Positions 1-5,843 are shown, counted from the first letter of the stretch. The stretch is 6,147 bases of DNA from an uncultured Collinsella sp. (GCA_900552995.1 USBX01000060.1:1-6147); one strand, 5' to 3'. The notes: generated from the sequence alone by a model not told the origin. A program made the numbers and translations.

Positions 1-49
1 ACGAGATTAGCGAGTGTCTCGTGGGCTCGGAGATGTGTATAAGAGACAG
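1..49 (+). other. Untrimmed Nextera i7 sequencing adapter (artefact)
   Basis: Bases 31-49 read AGATGTGTATAAGAGACAG, the Tn5 mosaic end used in Nextera libraries. Bases 16-30 (GTCTCGTGGGCTCGG) are the Read 2 adapter segment, bases 8-15 (TAGCGAGT) fit an 8-base i7 index, and bases 1-7 (ACGAGAT) fit the end of the P7 oligo. The order and spacing match a library adapter exactly as I know it, so this stretch is not genomic. It opens a spurious plus-strand reading frame at base 14 starting MSRGLGDVYKRQ. On the minus strand it adds an in-frame, stop-free tail to the truncated ligase. Confidence 0.97.
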
Positions 50-604
50 GAACTCGTGCTGCCACCACATGATGCCGTCGGAAGGCTTCAGGATCATCGG
101 GTAGGGAAAATCGATCTGGTCGAGCACTTCGGCAGGCGCCTCACCCTGGGCATTAAGCATCGCCTTGGTAAAGGTAAACGTGTGCGGATAGGGCACGCCA
201 TGCTTCTCGCACAGCTCGTAGAAGATCTCCTTCTTCTGGCACTGCTCGAGCATGCTGTAGGGCGCGTAGGGAGCGACGATGTTATCCGCCAGCTCATGAG
301 CATCCTTGGCTTGAGCCACGAGAGCGACATAGTTGTCGCCACAGCCCACAAGGACAATCGTCTTGTCGGCATGCGCTTGGGCAATGCCGTTGACGGTTTT
401 GAGCATCACGGGCATGGTGTCGATATCCACGTTGGGCGTGTAGTCGATAATCTGGCTGCGGTACGCGGGACCCGTCTGATACTTGCCAAAGACCAGACTC
501 TTGACTTGGTACTCCTCGTAGAAGGCGCGCGCCACCGAATAGGCGTTGATGTCGCCACCGAGCAGCACGGGAATGAACTCGCGCTCTGTAAACTGCAATG
601 CCAT
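50..604 (-). CDS. ATP-grasp carboxylate-amine ligase, D-aspartate ligase-like (N-terminal part, truncated)
   Basis: This reads as 185 codons from ATG at 604-602 and runs off the genomic sequence at base 50, where adapter begins; the frame stays open. An AGGAAG ribosome site lies 5 bases upstream (615-610). Visible are an N-terminal pre-ATP-grasp segment (FIPVLLGGDINAYSVARAF, about residues 10-28), a nucleotide-fold strand TIVLVGCGDN (82-91), the linker typical of ATP-grasp ligases (YSMLEQCQKKEIFYELCEKH, 116-135, then GVPYPHT), and the start of the ATP-binding domain (YPMILKPSDG, 168-177, with the expected Lys173). The catalytic C-terminal half, including metal-binding residues, is missing. 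The opening resembles D-aspartate ligases that add D-Asp to peptidoglycan precursors, but substrate cannot be decided from this part. Other carboxylate-amine ligases remain possible. The protein is probably cytoplasmic. Confidence 0.8.
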
Positions 605-660
605 GGAAACTTCCTATCATGAACTGCCCACACAACGGGCGGTCTTTGCGCAACTGATTT

Positions 661-690
661 ATTCTAGCGTGCCAAACCGCCGGCGCCCAA
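661..690 (-). promoter_or_regulatory. Probable promoter of the ATP-grasp ligase gene
   Basis: On the minus strand TAGAAT (666-661) matches a sigma-70 -10 box at five of six positions. TTGGGC (690-685) is a partial -35 with an 18-base spacer. Transcription would start near 654, giving a leader of about 50 bases that includes the AGGAAG ribosome site. The call rests on pattern only. Confidence 0.4.
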
Positions 691-860
691 AGCTCCACCG
701 TATCTATGGCAAACAAGGCGAAGCAGTTTGCCCGCTCCTCCGCCGCCCATGCCGGGCATCCACGTCGTCAAGTCTCATTTCTTGCCCACGATTGCATCTT
801 TCCCCACGTGAGGCGACTTTTGATAAACAAAAGCCCTCTCGGACAGGCCCCCGTAACGTT

Positions 861-963
861 AAAGTTGAACTCTATGGTTTCTCAACAATTCATCATAACT
901 GCAGGTCAAAGCCAAAGCCTCAAGTTCAACTTGACCCTTTGGAACCTTTAAGGTTCAAGTTGA
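861..963. repeat. Cluster of interlocking CAAGTT/AACTTG inverted repeats (candidate operators)
   Basis: Two perfect odd palindromes lie 7 bases apart: TCAAGTTCAACTTGA (920-934) and GAACCTTTAAGGTTC (942-956). A third pairing uses parts of both: TCAACTTGA (926-934) is the exact reverse complement of TCAAGTTGA (955-963). A related AAAGTTGAAC lies at 861-870. The half-sites resemble the dyads bound by MerR-type and similar regulators, but no such regulator is in the window. As RNA, the alternative pairings are mutually exclusive. Confidence 0.6.
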
Positions 964-978
964 GGTCGAAAGCAGTAG

Positions 979-984
979 TAGAAT
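979..984 (+). promoter_or_regulatory. Candidate -10 box of the secreted lysozyme-like gene
   Basis: TAGAAT matches the sigma-70 -10 consensus at five of six positions and would start transcription about 36 bases before the ATG at 1027. No good -35 sits 16-18 bases upstream; the bases there (CAAGTT, 956-961) belong to the palindrome cluster. This would fit a promoter that needs an activator or is blocked by a repressor bound there. That reading is inference. Confidence 0.35.
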
Positions 985-1026
985 ACCGTTCGAACCATAA
1001 CCTACGATTGATTGCAGAGGGACTGG

Positions 1027-2160
1027 ATGCAGCATTCGAATCATCGCACCGCAGCGCTCATTGCGTCGAAGCCGGCTCGTATCATCACGAGCGCCGCGCT
1101 CGCCGTTGCGCTGACGGCCACGCCGATGCTCTCCCCCGTTGCGGCGTATGCCGCCTCGCAGGCAACGCAGGACCAGCTTTCCGCAGCCCAGCAGAAGATC
1201 GAAGCCGCCACGAGCGCCTACAACGACGCCCGCACCAAACTCGATGACCTGCAAAAGCAGATTGACTCCAATGAGGCAAGCATCGAGGAAATCGAGGCTA
1301 AACTTCCCGAGCAGCAGGCCAAGGCAAGCTCCGCCATGCGCGATCTGTACAAGTATCAGAAAGGCACCAATCCCATCGTGAGCTTCCTGGTCAATGCGCA
1401 GAGCCTGGGTGAGTTCATCACGACCTGCAAATACACCAACCAGATCACGAGCTCGAGCGTCGACGAGATCGAACAGCTCAATAATATGCAAACCGAACTC
1501 GAGCAGAACAAGGCCGAGCTCCAGCAGGCCAAGTCACAGCTTGAGGCAGAGCAGAAAAACGCCGAGGATGCGCTGGCGCAGGCCCAGCAGCTCCGCAGCG
1601 AGGCACAGGCAAAAGCCGAGCAGGAAAATGCCGCCGAGCTTGCCAAGCTTGAGGCCGATAAGGCCGCTGCCGCCGAGAAGCTCTCGGGCGAGGGCGTAAG
1701 CGGCGGCAATTCCAGCAGCCAGGCCACCAACACCAACACCACCATAGACACCACGGTGAACAACTCCAATACCGGTAGTTCCGATTACGATTCGTTCATT
1801 AATGAGTGGACGAGCCGCATCGACAATTATCTCGCCGGCTCCCCCATGGCAGGCCAGGGCTACAACTTTGCCGTCGCCGCTTGGAATACCGGTGTCGACC
1901 CCCGTTGGTCCCCCGCCATCGCCTGCATCGAGAGCACCAAGGGTGCTTATTGCGCCAATTCTTACAACGCCTGGGGCTGGAGTGCACGTGGCGGCGGTTG
2001 GCGCAGCTTTGGCAGCTGGAGCGAGGGCATCTCCGCTCACGTTGCCTATCTGGGCGCCAACTACGGCTCCACCCTTACCCCGGCAGCGGCCAAAAAGTAC
2101 TGCCCGCCCACGTGGCAGGACTGGTACAACAAAGTCGCCGCTCAGATGAACCGCATCTAA
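1027..2160 (+). CDS. Secreted coiled-coil protein with C-terminal lysozyme-like domain
   Basis: The protein has 377 residues. ATG 1027 is preferred over the in-frame TTG at 1012 because AGAGGGA (1016-1022) sits just upstream of it. It begins with a Sec-type signal peptide: basic start, hydrophobic ITSAALAVALTATPML, likely cleavage after AYA near residue 42. Residues about 44-110 and 145-218 are Glu/Gln/Ala/Lys-rich coiled coil. Between them, MRDLYKYQKGTNPIVSFLVNA and the following SLGEFITTCKYTNQI match the hinge seen in PcsB/CwlO-type coiled coils. A Ser/Asn/Thr linker (about 220-252) leads to a terminal domain (about 255-377) with WSPAIACIEST, NAWGW, SWSEGISAHVAYL and TWQDWYNKV, resembling lysozyme/glucosaminidase-like folds; Glu302 is the candidate catalytic acid. 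Cys300 and Cys309 may pair outside the cell. The likely role is extracellular peptidoglycan cleavage, perhaps in division or cell separation. Activity is inferred. Confidence 0.8.
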   Translation: MQHSNHRTAALIASKPARIITSAALAVALTATPMLSPVAAYAASQATQDQLSAAQQKIEAATSAYNDARTKLDDLQKQIDSNEASIEEIEAKLPEQQAKASSAMRDLYKYQKGTNPIVSFLVNAQSLGEFITTCKYTNQITSSSVDEIEQLNNMQTELEQNKAELQQAKSQLEAEQKNAEDALAQAQQLRSEAQAKAEQENAAELAKLEADKAAAAEKLSGEGVSGGNSSSQATNTNTTIDTTVNNSNTGSSDYDSFINEWTSRIDNYLAGSPMAGQGYNFAVAAWNTGVDPRWSPAIACIESTKGAYCANSYNAWGWSARGGGWRSFGSWSEGISAHVAYLGANYGSTLTPAAAKKYCPPTWQDWYNKVAAQMNRI

Positions 2161-2170
2161 GTGCAACTGC

Positions 2171-2200
2171 AAAGGGCCCCAATGGGGCCCTTTTCTTTTA
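2171..2200 (+). terminator. Rho-independent terminator between convergent genes
   Basis: A perfect 10-bp stem (AAAGGGCCCC 2171-2180, loop AAT, GGGGCCCTTT 2184-2193) is followed by TCTTTTA. It starts 11 bases after the secreted protein's stop. On the minus strand the same hairpin lies directly after the kinase stop with a shorter T run, so it could serve both genes, less strongly for the kinase. Confidence 0.9.
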
Positions 2201-3577
2201 GGTAGCTGAGGTATCGACGACGCCAGTCGCATTGGCAACCGCGACTATGACGATCATGCACAGGAGCAGCACGCCCAATGCCTTGAGCCAGAGTTTCGCG
2301 AGTTTCTTGCCGCGATAGCTGTCGAGCAGCGCGAATCGCCGACGAAGACGGCGCTTATCGAGCAGCGCAAAATGCATAAGCACCATAAGGCCATCGACAA
2401 AGAAAAAATACTCGATTATGAGAAGCCACGTCGGGTAGCCTTGGTTTGCTCCCGTGGGGTGAAAGACGGCAAAGTGACTTCCGGCAAAGAACACAAGTAG
2501 CGAGAAGCAGACAAGCGTATTCCAAATGCGCCCCAGAGACTCCGGAACGCGAGAGAGCAGACCGCATGCAGCGGAGGCGGCAGGCCTAGGAAGCCCTGCG
2601 GGGTTCTGGAGCCCTTGGGGCGTCAACGCCGTCTCCGAGGCCGGAGTACGGACAGGCGCAGGCGCAGGAGGCCGCACGGGACGACTTAGATCGTATGCCG
2701 CGCGCGTCGCCCGTCCCAACGCTTCCGCACTCGCAAAACGCTTAGCCGGGTCGAGCGCCATCGACATGCAGATGACATCGGCAAGTGGAGTGGGAATGCC
2801 ACGCGCCTCGCATTGCTCGCGCATGTCGAGCCCTGGTTTAGGGTCGATTCCCGTCAAGCAGAAGAACAACAGGGCGCCAAGTGCGTAGACGTCGCTGCGC
2901 ACACTCGTCTGCCCAAACCCATACTGCTCGGGCGGCGCATAGGGTCGCGTGCCAAACTTGACGGTGTCGGCATCGGCGCCATCGCGCCATACGCGCGCGA
3001 TCCCCAAGTCGATAATCACCAGCGATGAAAACGTCAGGCCCTCATCGAGCGTACGGCTCGCACCTGTCACGATGATATTCGACGGCTTGAGGTCGCGATG
3101 GATCACCGGCGCCGACGTCTCCCCCGCCATTGCAAAACCGGCATGGAGCTCGCCCACGGCATCGCAAAGGGCAGGATACAATTCACGTGCATAATCGGGG
3201 GTGGCTCCCAGACGGTCCACCAGCACCCCGAGCGTCTCTCCTTCGATATATTCCATAACCACGTTAAGCTCGTCGCCCACACGACGGCAATCGACGATTC
3301 TGGGCAGGTGCTCAAAACGTCTGCCCGCCCGTTGAGCGGCAAACAGACGCTCGTATGCCCCGCCGATTTGAGCCGAAGCATCGATGCGTTTACGGACAAA
3401 GGGGCCGAGCGAACCACCGCCGGTTCCTTCAAAGTACACGAGCTCGGTTGCTTCAACGGACGAGCGCTTAAGTACACGCCCCACGCGATAGCTGTCGTCG
3501 CGATCGAGCGACGCCAGGTGCTCGGCAAGCGCTGCGGTCAGCTCGTCATCGGAATATGTTGGGCTCTGAGTATCCAT
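2198..3577 (-). CDS. Membrane-anchored Ser/Thr protein kinase (Hanks type)
   Basis: The protein has 459 residues from ATG 3577 (MDTQSP...). In-frame ATGs at 3589 and 3586 and a GTG at 3607 are alternatives, and no start has a well-spaced ribosome site (GGAGG lies only 2 bases before 3577). The kinase domain spans about residues 30-290 with β3 Lys63 in FVRKRI, catalytic loop HRDLKPSN (160-167) and metal-binding IIDLG (188-192; DLG in place of DFG, common in bacterial kinases). GTRPYAPPEQYG (209-220) is the activation/APE region, followed by SDVYALG (228-234) and DPAKRF near 276-281. The glycine-rich loop is degenerate. A proline-rich linker (about 300-330) precedes three hydrophobic segments (about 353-371, 383-403, 431-451). 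There is no PASTA or other large outside sensor. The key catalytic residues are present, so it should be active. It lies 98 bases downstream of a broken helix-turn-helix gene and may belong to that transcript. Substrate unknown. Confidence 0.88.
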   Translation of the reverse strand: MDTQSPTYSDDELTAALAEHLASLDRDDSYRVGRVLKRSSVEATELVYFEGTGGGSLGPFVRKRIDASAQIGGAYERLFAAQRAGRRFEHLPRIVDCRRVGDELNVVMEYIEGETLGVLVDRLGATPDYARELYPALCDAVGELHAGFAMAGETSAPVIHRDLKPSNIIVTGASRTLDEGLTFSSLVIIDLGIARVWRDGADADTVKFGTRPYAPPEQYGFGQTSVRSDVYALGALLFFCLTGIDPKPGLDMREQCEARGIPTPLADVICMSMALDPAKRFASAEALGRATRAAYDLSRPVRPPAPAPVRTPASETALTPQGLQNPAGLPRPAASAACGLLSRVPESLGRIWNTLVCFSLLVFFAGSHFAVFHPTGANQGYPTWLLIIEYFFFVDGLMVLMHFALLDKRRLRRRFALLDSYRGKKLAKLWLKALGVLLLCMIVIVAVANATGVVDTSAT

Positions 3578-3675
3578 AGCCTCCATCATAGCGCAGGGCG
3601 CAGACACCCCATGGCATCCGCGCCCCGCTCGTTTGCATCGTTGTTCGACAGCTCTACCGGCTCAGATATCAGCCG

Positions 3676-4098
3676 CTAACTCACCGTCTCCTCGCCAAAA
3701 CGATACAGCTCCTCGTTGACCTTTTGGAGGCTACACCCGCGATCGATGCAAAAGATGATAATCGCATCACGGCGATCCTTGCAGTTAAGGACGCTTACCC
3801 CGGCAGCCGTCAGCGCACGGTTGGTCTCTTTGAGCGTCAGCGCCATCGCAAAGGCAATCTGCAGCACCTTATTGCGACTCGGGTGACGCGCACCAGTAAA
3901 GATCTGATAGCCAAAGGTCTCATTGAGATCGGCCATACGAACCACGCGCGAGCGCTCCAAGCCCTTTTCCTACAGTAGCTGCTTCAGGTAGCCCGAAAGC
4001 GACGGGGCGGCAAAGTCGTGTTCTTTGATATAGCCATCAATGTTTGGCGCGTCGAGAAGCTCATTGAGCAACTCCTCGGTCAGCTTTTTATCGGGCAT
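3676..4098 (-). pseudogene. Helix-turn-helix (XRE-like) regulator interrupted by an in-frame TAG
   Basis: From ATG 4098 the frame reads 42 codons, meets TAG at 3972-3970, then continues without shift for 97 more codons to TAG at 3678-3676. A near-ideal ribosome site GGAGGTGA (4112-4105) sits 6 bases before the ATG, so this is the original start. Residues 36-100, read through the stop, look like a helix-turn-helix protein: SGYLKQLL*EKGLERSRVVRMADLNETFGYQIFTGARHPSRNKVLQIAFAMALTL. The stop falls in the first helix. The last part (RRDAIIIFCIDRGCSLQKVNEEL) is typical of a small family I associate with bacterial protein-kinase neighbourhoods. Translation could restart at TTG 3960, preceded by AGGAA, giving 94 residues without the N-terminus. 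It lies 39 bases after the lipoprotein gene and before the kinase. A nonsense mutation or a sequencing error are the main explanations. Confidence 0.8.
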
Positions 4099-4137
4099 AC
4101 GACTTCACCTCCCATACGGCGCAACGGTAGCGACATG

Positions 4138-4680
4138 CTAGGCCAACACCCAGCTTGCAGTGGCAGACTTATCAAACATGTTGGCAAAATACAGTGCCTT
4201 CTTGATATCGCCATCAAAGTAGATATTGCCCGCCACAGAGCCACCAGCGGCAAGGGTACCAGACTGTAGCTCATCGGAGCCCTCGCTGTAGTAACCCTGA
4301 TTCTGCTGAGCGCCGTTGGCGTCCTCGCCCTTCCAGTCGTAGATGTTGTAATCTGCGCCCTCATCGCCATTGTTGACGTACGTGACGTGAATGCCCGTCA
4401 TGGTCGAACCGTCATAATTTGTGAGGCCGGGCTGGACGGAATCGACAACGACGGAAAGACCGGCAGTCGTGGTCACCGTCGCACCAACCGCCAGGTCAGT
4501 CGTAGACTGCTCTTCCTTCTTCGCCTCTTCCTTCTTGTCGCCATCGCCAGCGTCCTCGGTGACGGTCGCCTTATCGCTACCACAACCGGCAAGAAGACCG
4601 GCAGTCCCCAAGGCGACGGTGGCGAATGCGCCCAGTGCAGCGCGACGGCTCAGCAGCACTTCGTTTTCGAGCTTTTTCAT
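4138..4680 (-). CDS. DUF4352-like lipoprotein with Tat-type signal
   Basis: The protein has 180 residues from ATG 4680. An adjacent ATG at 4683 is possible, but AGGAAGGA (4694-4687) is better spaced (6 bases) for 4680. The start has SRRAALGAF (twin arginine, residues 11-19), a hydrophobic stretch and lipobox LLAGC with Cys33, so export, probably by Tat, and lipid anchoring outside the membrane are expected. A charged linker (Asp/Glu/Lys, about 37-60) precedes a β-rich domain (about 61-180). That domain has the pattern of DUF4352 immunoglobulin-like domains: a VTYVNNGDEGADYNIYDWKG strand pair, then SGTLAAGGSVAGNIYFD. No enzymatic residues are evident. It is first in a likely unit with the regulator and kinase, so it could be the surface partner of that pathway; this is inference. 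Its leader can fold over the ribosome site. Confidence 0.82.
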   Translation of the reverse strand: MKKLENEVLLSRRAALGAFATVALGTAGLLAGCGSDKATVTEDAGDGDKKEEAKKEEQSTTDLAVGATVTTTAGLSVVVDSVQPGLTNYDGSTMTGIHVTYVNNGDEGADYNIYDWKGEDANGAQQNQGYYSEGSDELQSGTLAAGGSVAGNIYFDGDIKKALYFANMFDKSATASWVLA

Positions 4681-4685
4681 CATGC

Positions 4686-4739
4686 ATCCTTCCTACGATC
4701 CGGCTACCGTGCCGGCACACAGCACATCGTAGGAAGGAT
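4686..4739 (-). promoter_or_regulatory. Leader inverted repeat sequestering the lipoprotein ribosome binding site
   Basis: ATCCTTCCTACGAT (4686-4699) and ATCGTAGGAAGGAT (4726-4739) are perfect 14-base reverse complements. Inside, CCGGC (4700-4704) pairs with GCCGG (4711-4715) around a 6-base loop, leaving a 10-base bulge. In the minus-strand mRNA the 3' arm contains AGGAAGGA, the lipoprotein ribosome site, and ends 5 bases before ATG 4680. Folding would bury the whole site. No T run follows, so this is not an ordinary terminator. It could also be a DNA operator dyad. Confidence 0.7.
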
Positions 4740-4844
4740 TGAACTTGAATTCATTAGCTGAGAGCTAAGGTTGCGGTAAACGGCCAATGCAGTTGTCCAA
4801 GCGCCGAGCAAACGCACTTTGCGCAACCGTCTGCTGGCAGTGCA
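4740..4844. other. Intergenic segment upstream of the lipoprotein leader
   Basis: This short gap follows the membrane protein stop. It holds a small palindrome TTAGCTGAGAGCTAA (4754-4768; 6-base arms, 3-base centre) and TTGAACTTGAA (4740-4750), which shares the CAAGTT half-site seen near 920-960. A lipoprotein promoter is expected here, but I find no convincing -35/-10 pair, and there is no clear terminator for the upstream genes. Confidence 0.5.
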
Positions 4845-5168
4845 TCAACCCACCGTGACGGATTCCCCGGTAAAGGTGCTCACAAGCAACAGGATAAAGA
4901 AGGCCAAATAGCTGATGCTCAGCAGGTAGGCGATGACCAAAAAGGCAATCCATCCTACATTGGTCTTACCGTCGGCGCGGCGCTGCTCACGACTGCGATA
5001 AAGCCAAATCGTCACGCCGATAGCAGTGATAAACAGTACGAGTGCCGCCGTAGCCAGCCCAGCAAGCACAAACATCACGCCAATGCCCACAGCGATGACC
5101 GGAAGCAGCAGCAAACCGCACCCGCATCCACCCGGACTATATACGGCAGACTGTCGGCGTCGCCTCAT
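4845..5168 (-). CDS. Small membrane protein of unknown function
   Basis: The protein has 107 residues from ATG 5168, preceded by a G-rich GGGGGTGG ribosome-site candidate 7 bases away. A GTG at 5198 that overlaps the HigA stop by one base would add ten residues and couple the two genes, but has no ribosome site. The start is basic (MRRRRQ) with a small SPGGCGCG Gly/Cys patch. Two adjoining hydrophobic stretches follow (about 19-35 and 36-56, through IWLYRSREQRR), then a third (about 73-97) ending in a short polar tail. Cytosolic Arg-rich segments flank the membrane part. I recognise no family. Position suggests possible cotranscription with higBA, but nothing in the protein ties it to toxin-antitoxin function. 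Confidence 0.65.
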   Translation of the reverse strand: MRRRRQSAVYSPGGCGCGLLLLPVIAVGIGVMFVLAGLATAALVLFITAIGVTIWLYRSREQRRADGKTNVGWIAFLVIAYLLSISYLAFFILLLVSTFTGESVTVG

Positions 5169-5197
5169 CGCCGCGCCACCCCCATCATCTTTGAGCA

Positions 5198-5539
5198 CTA
5201 CAGTGCGATAGCCTGCTGAACAGGAACGATCTTGTCGAGTTCCGGTTCGATCCGCCTTTTCTCGGCCTCAAGGTCAAACGCCACCTGAGCGCGCAGCCAA
5301 TAACCATCCGTCAGGCCAAAATAACGGCAAAGACGGAGGTCGGTGTCGGCCGTCACGCGACGTTTTCCCAAGACAATCTGCCCGATACGCTGAGCCGGAA
5401 TCCCAGTCTCTTTCGCAAGGCGATATTGAGAAATGCCCATGGGAACAAGAAACTCCTCTTTGAGAAGCTCACCAGGAGTCACCGGCGACAGCAAATCGGC
5501 CGAAGTCTCATCACTTGTGATAATCGACGATTTCGACAT
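5198..5539 (-). CDS. higA: HigA-family antitoxin, XRE helix-turn-helix
   Basis: The protein has 113 residues from ATG 5539 (MSKSSIITS...). The frame is open further upstream but that part overlaps higB deeply and lacks family features. AGGAG lies 10 bases before the ATG. After an unusually long lead (about 20 residues) comes the family opening TPGELLKEEFLVPMGISQYRLA, then the helix-turn-helix IPAQRIGQIVLGKRRVTADTDLRL and the conserved end YFGLTDGYWLRAQVAFDLE (about residues 80-95). HigA binds and neutralises HigB and represses its own operon through palindromic sites. The gene overlaps the 3' end of higB by 29 bases, the reversed toxin-first order typical of higBA. Antisense, frameshift or key-residue loss is not seen, so the antitoxin should be functional. 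Confidence 0.9.
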   Translation of the reverse strand: MSKSSIITSDETSADLLSPVTPGELLKEEFLVPMGISQYRLAKETGIPAQRIGQIVLGKRRVTADTDLRLCRYFGLTDGYWLRAQVAFDLEAEKRRIEPELDKIVPVQQAIAL

Positions 5540-5792
5540 TCCAAGCCATCTCCTGTCTCCACTCAAAACAGACCCGATAGCGCTCGTTAACACGGATGCT
5601 ATATTGACCGGCACGATCGCCCTTCAAAGCTTCCAGGCGGTTGCCCGGTGGAACGCGAAGATCATCAAGCGAAGCACAAACCTGCAGTTGGCGAATCTTC
5701 CTCAACGCAACACGCTCAAAGGGCACGAACCTCCTGACCCGCACACCCATGGCAAAGCGTTCGGTATCCTCATCTTTATACGATGCAATCAT
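5511..5792 (-). CDS. higB: HigB-family toxin, RelE-like mRNA interferase
   Basis: The protein has 93 residues, the usual length for the family. ATG 5792 is preceded by AAGG about 7 bases upstream. The sequence carries the family hallmarks in order: MIASYKDEDTERF at the start, VALRKIRQLQVCASLDDLRVPPGN (about 29-52), RLEALKGDRAGQYSIRVNERYRVCFEW (about 52-78) and the closing VEIVDYHK. Toxins of this family cleave mRNA, usually on the ribosome, and slow growth when the antitoxin is lost. The pair is compact and intact, with a palindrome and promoter elements directly upstream that are likely autoregulatory. Which stress or element it protects is not visible here. Confidence 0.9.
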   Translation of the reverse strand: MIASYKDEDTERFAMGVRVRRFVPFERVALRKIRQLQVCASLDDLRVPPGNRLEALKGDRAGQYSIRVNERYRVCFEWRQEMAWNVEIVDYHK

Positions 5793-5819
5793 AGTATCGC
5801 CTTACGTTAGTAACGTCAA
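5791..5819 (-). promoter_or_regulatory. higBA operator candidate and overlapping second promoter
   Basis: A perfect odd palindrome ACGTTA-G-TAACGT (5804-5816) sits 12 bases upstream of the higB ATG and is the best candidate HigA operator. On the minus strand TTGACG (5819-5814) and TACTAT (5796-5791) form a -35/-10 pair with an ideal 17-base spacer that contains most of the palindrome. The -10 overlaps the higB start codon, so a transcript from it would begin inside higB. Confidence 0.45.
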
Positions 5820-5843
5820 ACGTTTCTATAGACTTACATCTCT

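Larger units (their letters stand above)
605..1026. other. Divergent intergenic region, 422 bases
   Basis: This region separates the minus-strand ligase from the plus-strand secreted protein, so it should hold both promoters. It contains the minus promoter candidate at 661-690 and a small AT-rich hairpin (CTTTTG 817-822, loop ATAAA, CAAAAG 828-833). It also holds the palindrome cluster at 861-963, a plus-strand -10 candidate at 979-984 and a ribosome site at 1016-1022. Reading frames across it (for example 706-951) lack ribosome sites and recognisable protein features, so I call no gene here. Confidence 0.7.

Noticed and set aside
14..622. Plus-strand open frame of about 200 residues starting in the adapter
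   Set aside because: Its start is adapter sequence and the rest runs antisense to the ATP-grasp gene, which has clear family motifs and a ribosome site.
706..951. Plus-strand frame of 81 residues in the intergenic region
   Set aside because: It has no ribosome site, no low-complexity or domain signal, and it runs into the palindrome cluster.
1534..2238. Long minus-strand open frame antisense to the secreted protein
   Set aside because: It is a Gly/Ala-rich shadow frame in GC-rich coding DNA. It reads through the terminator and has no ribosome site or recognisable domain.
3655..3675. Small hairpin after the regulator stop (CGGCT/AGCCG with an 8-base loop)
   Set aside because: A 5-bp stem without a T run is too weak to call a terminator.
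3970..3972. Genetic code change (TAG as sense codon)
   Set aside because: TAG ends the lipoprotein, regulator and higA frames at their expected lengths, so general reassignment is unlikely.
644..4827. The 11-mer CTTTGCGCAAC occurs at 644-654 and 4817-4827, both in intergenic DNA
   Set aside because: An 11-base match over 6 kb on two strands is expected by chance, and its position relative to the genes differs.
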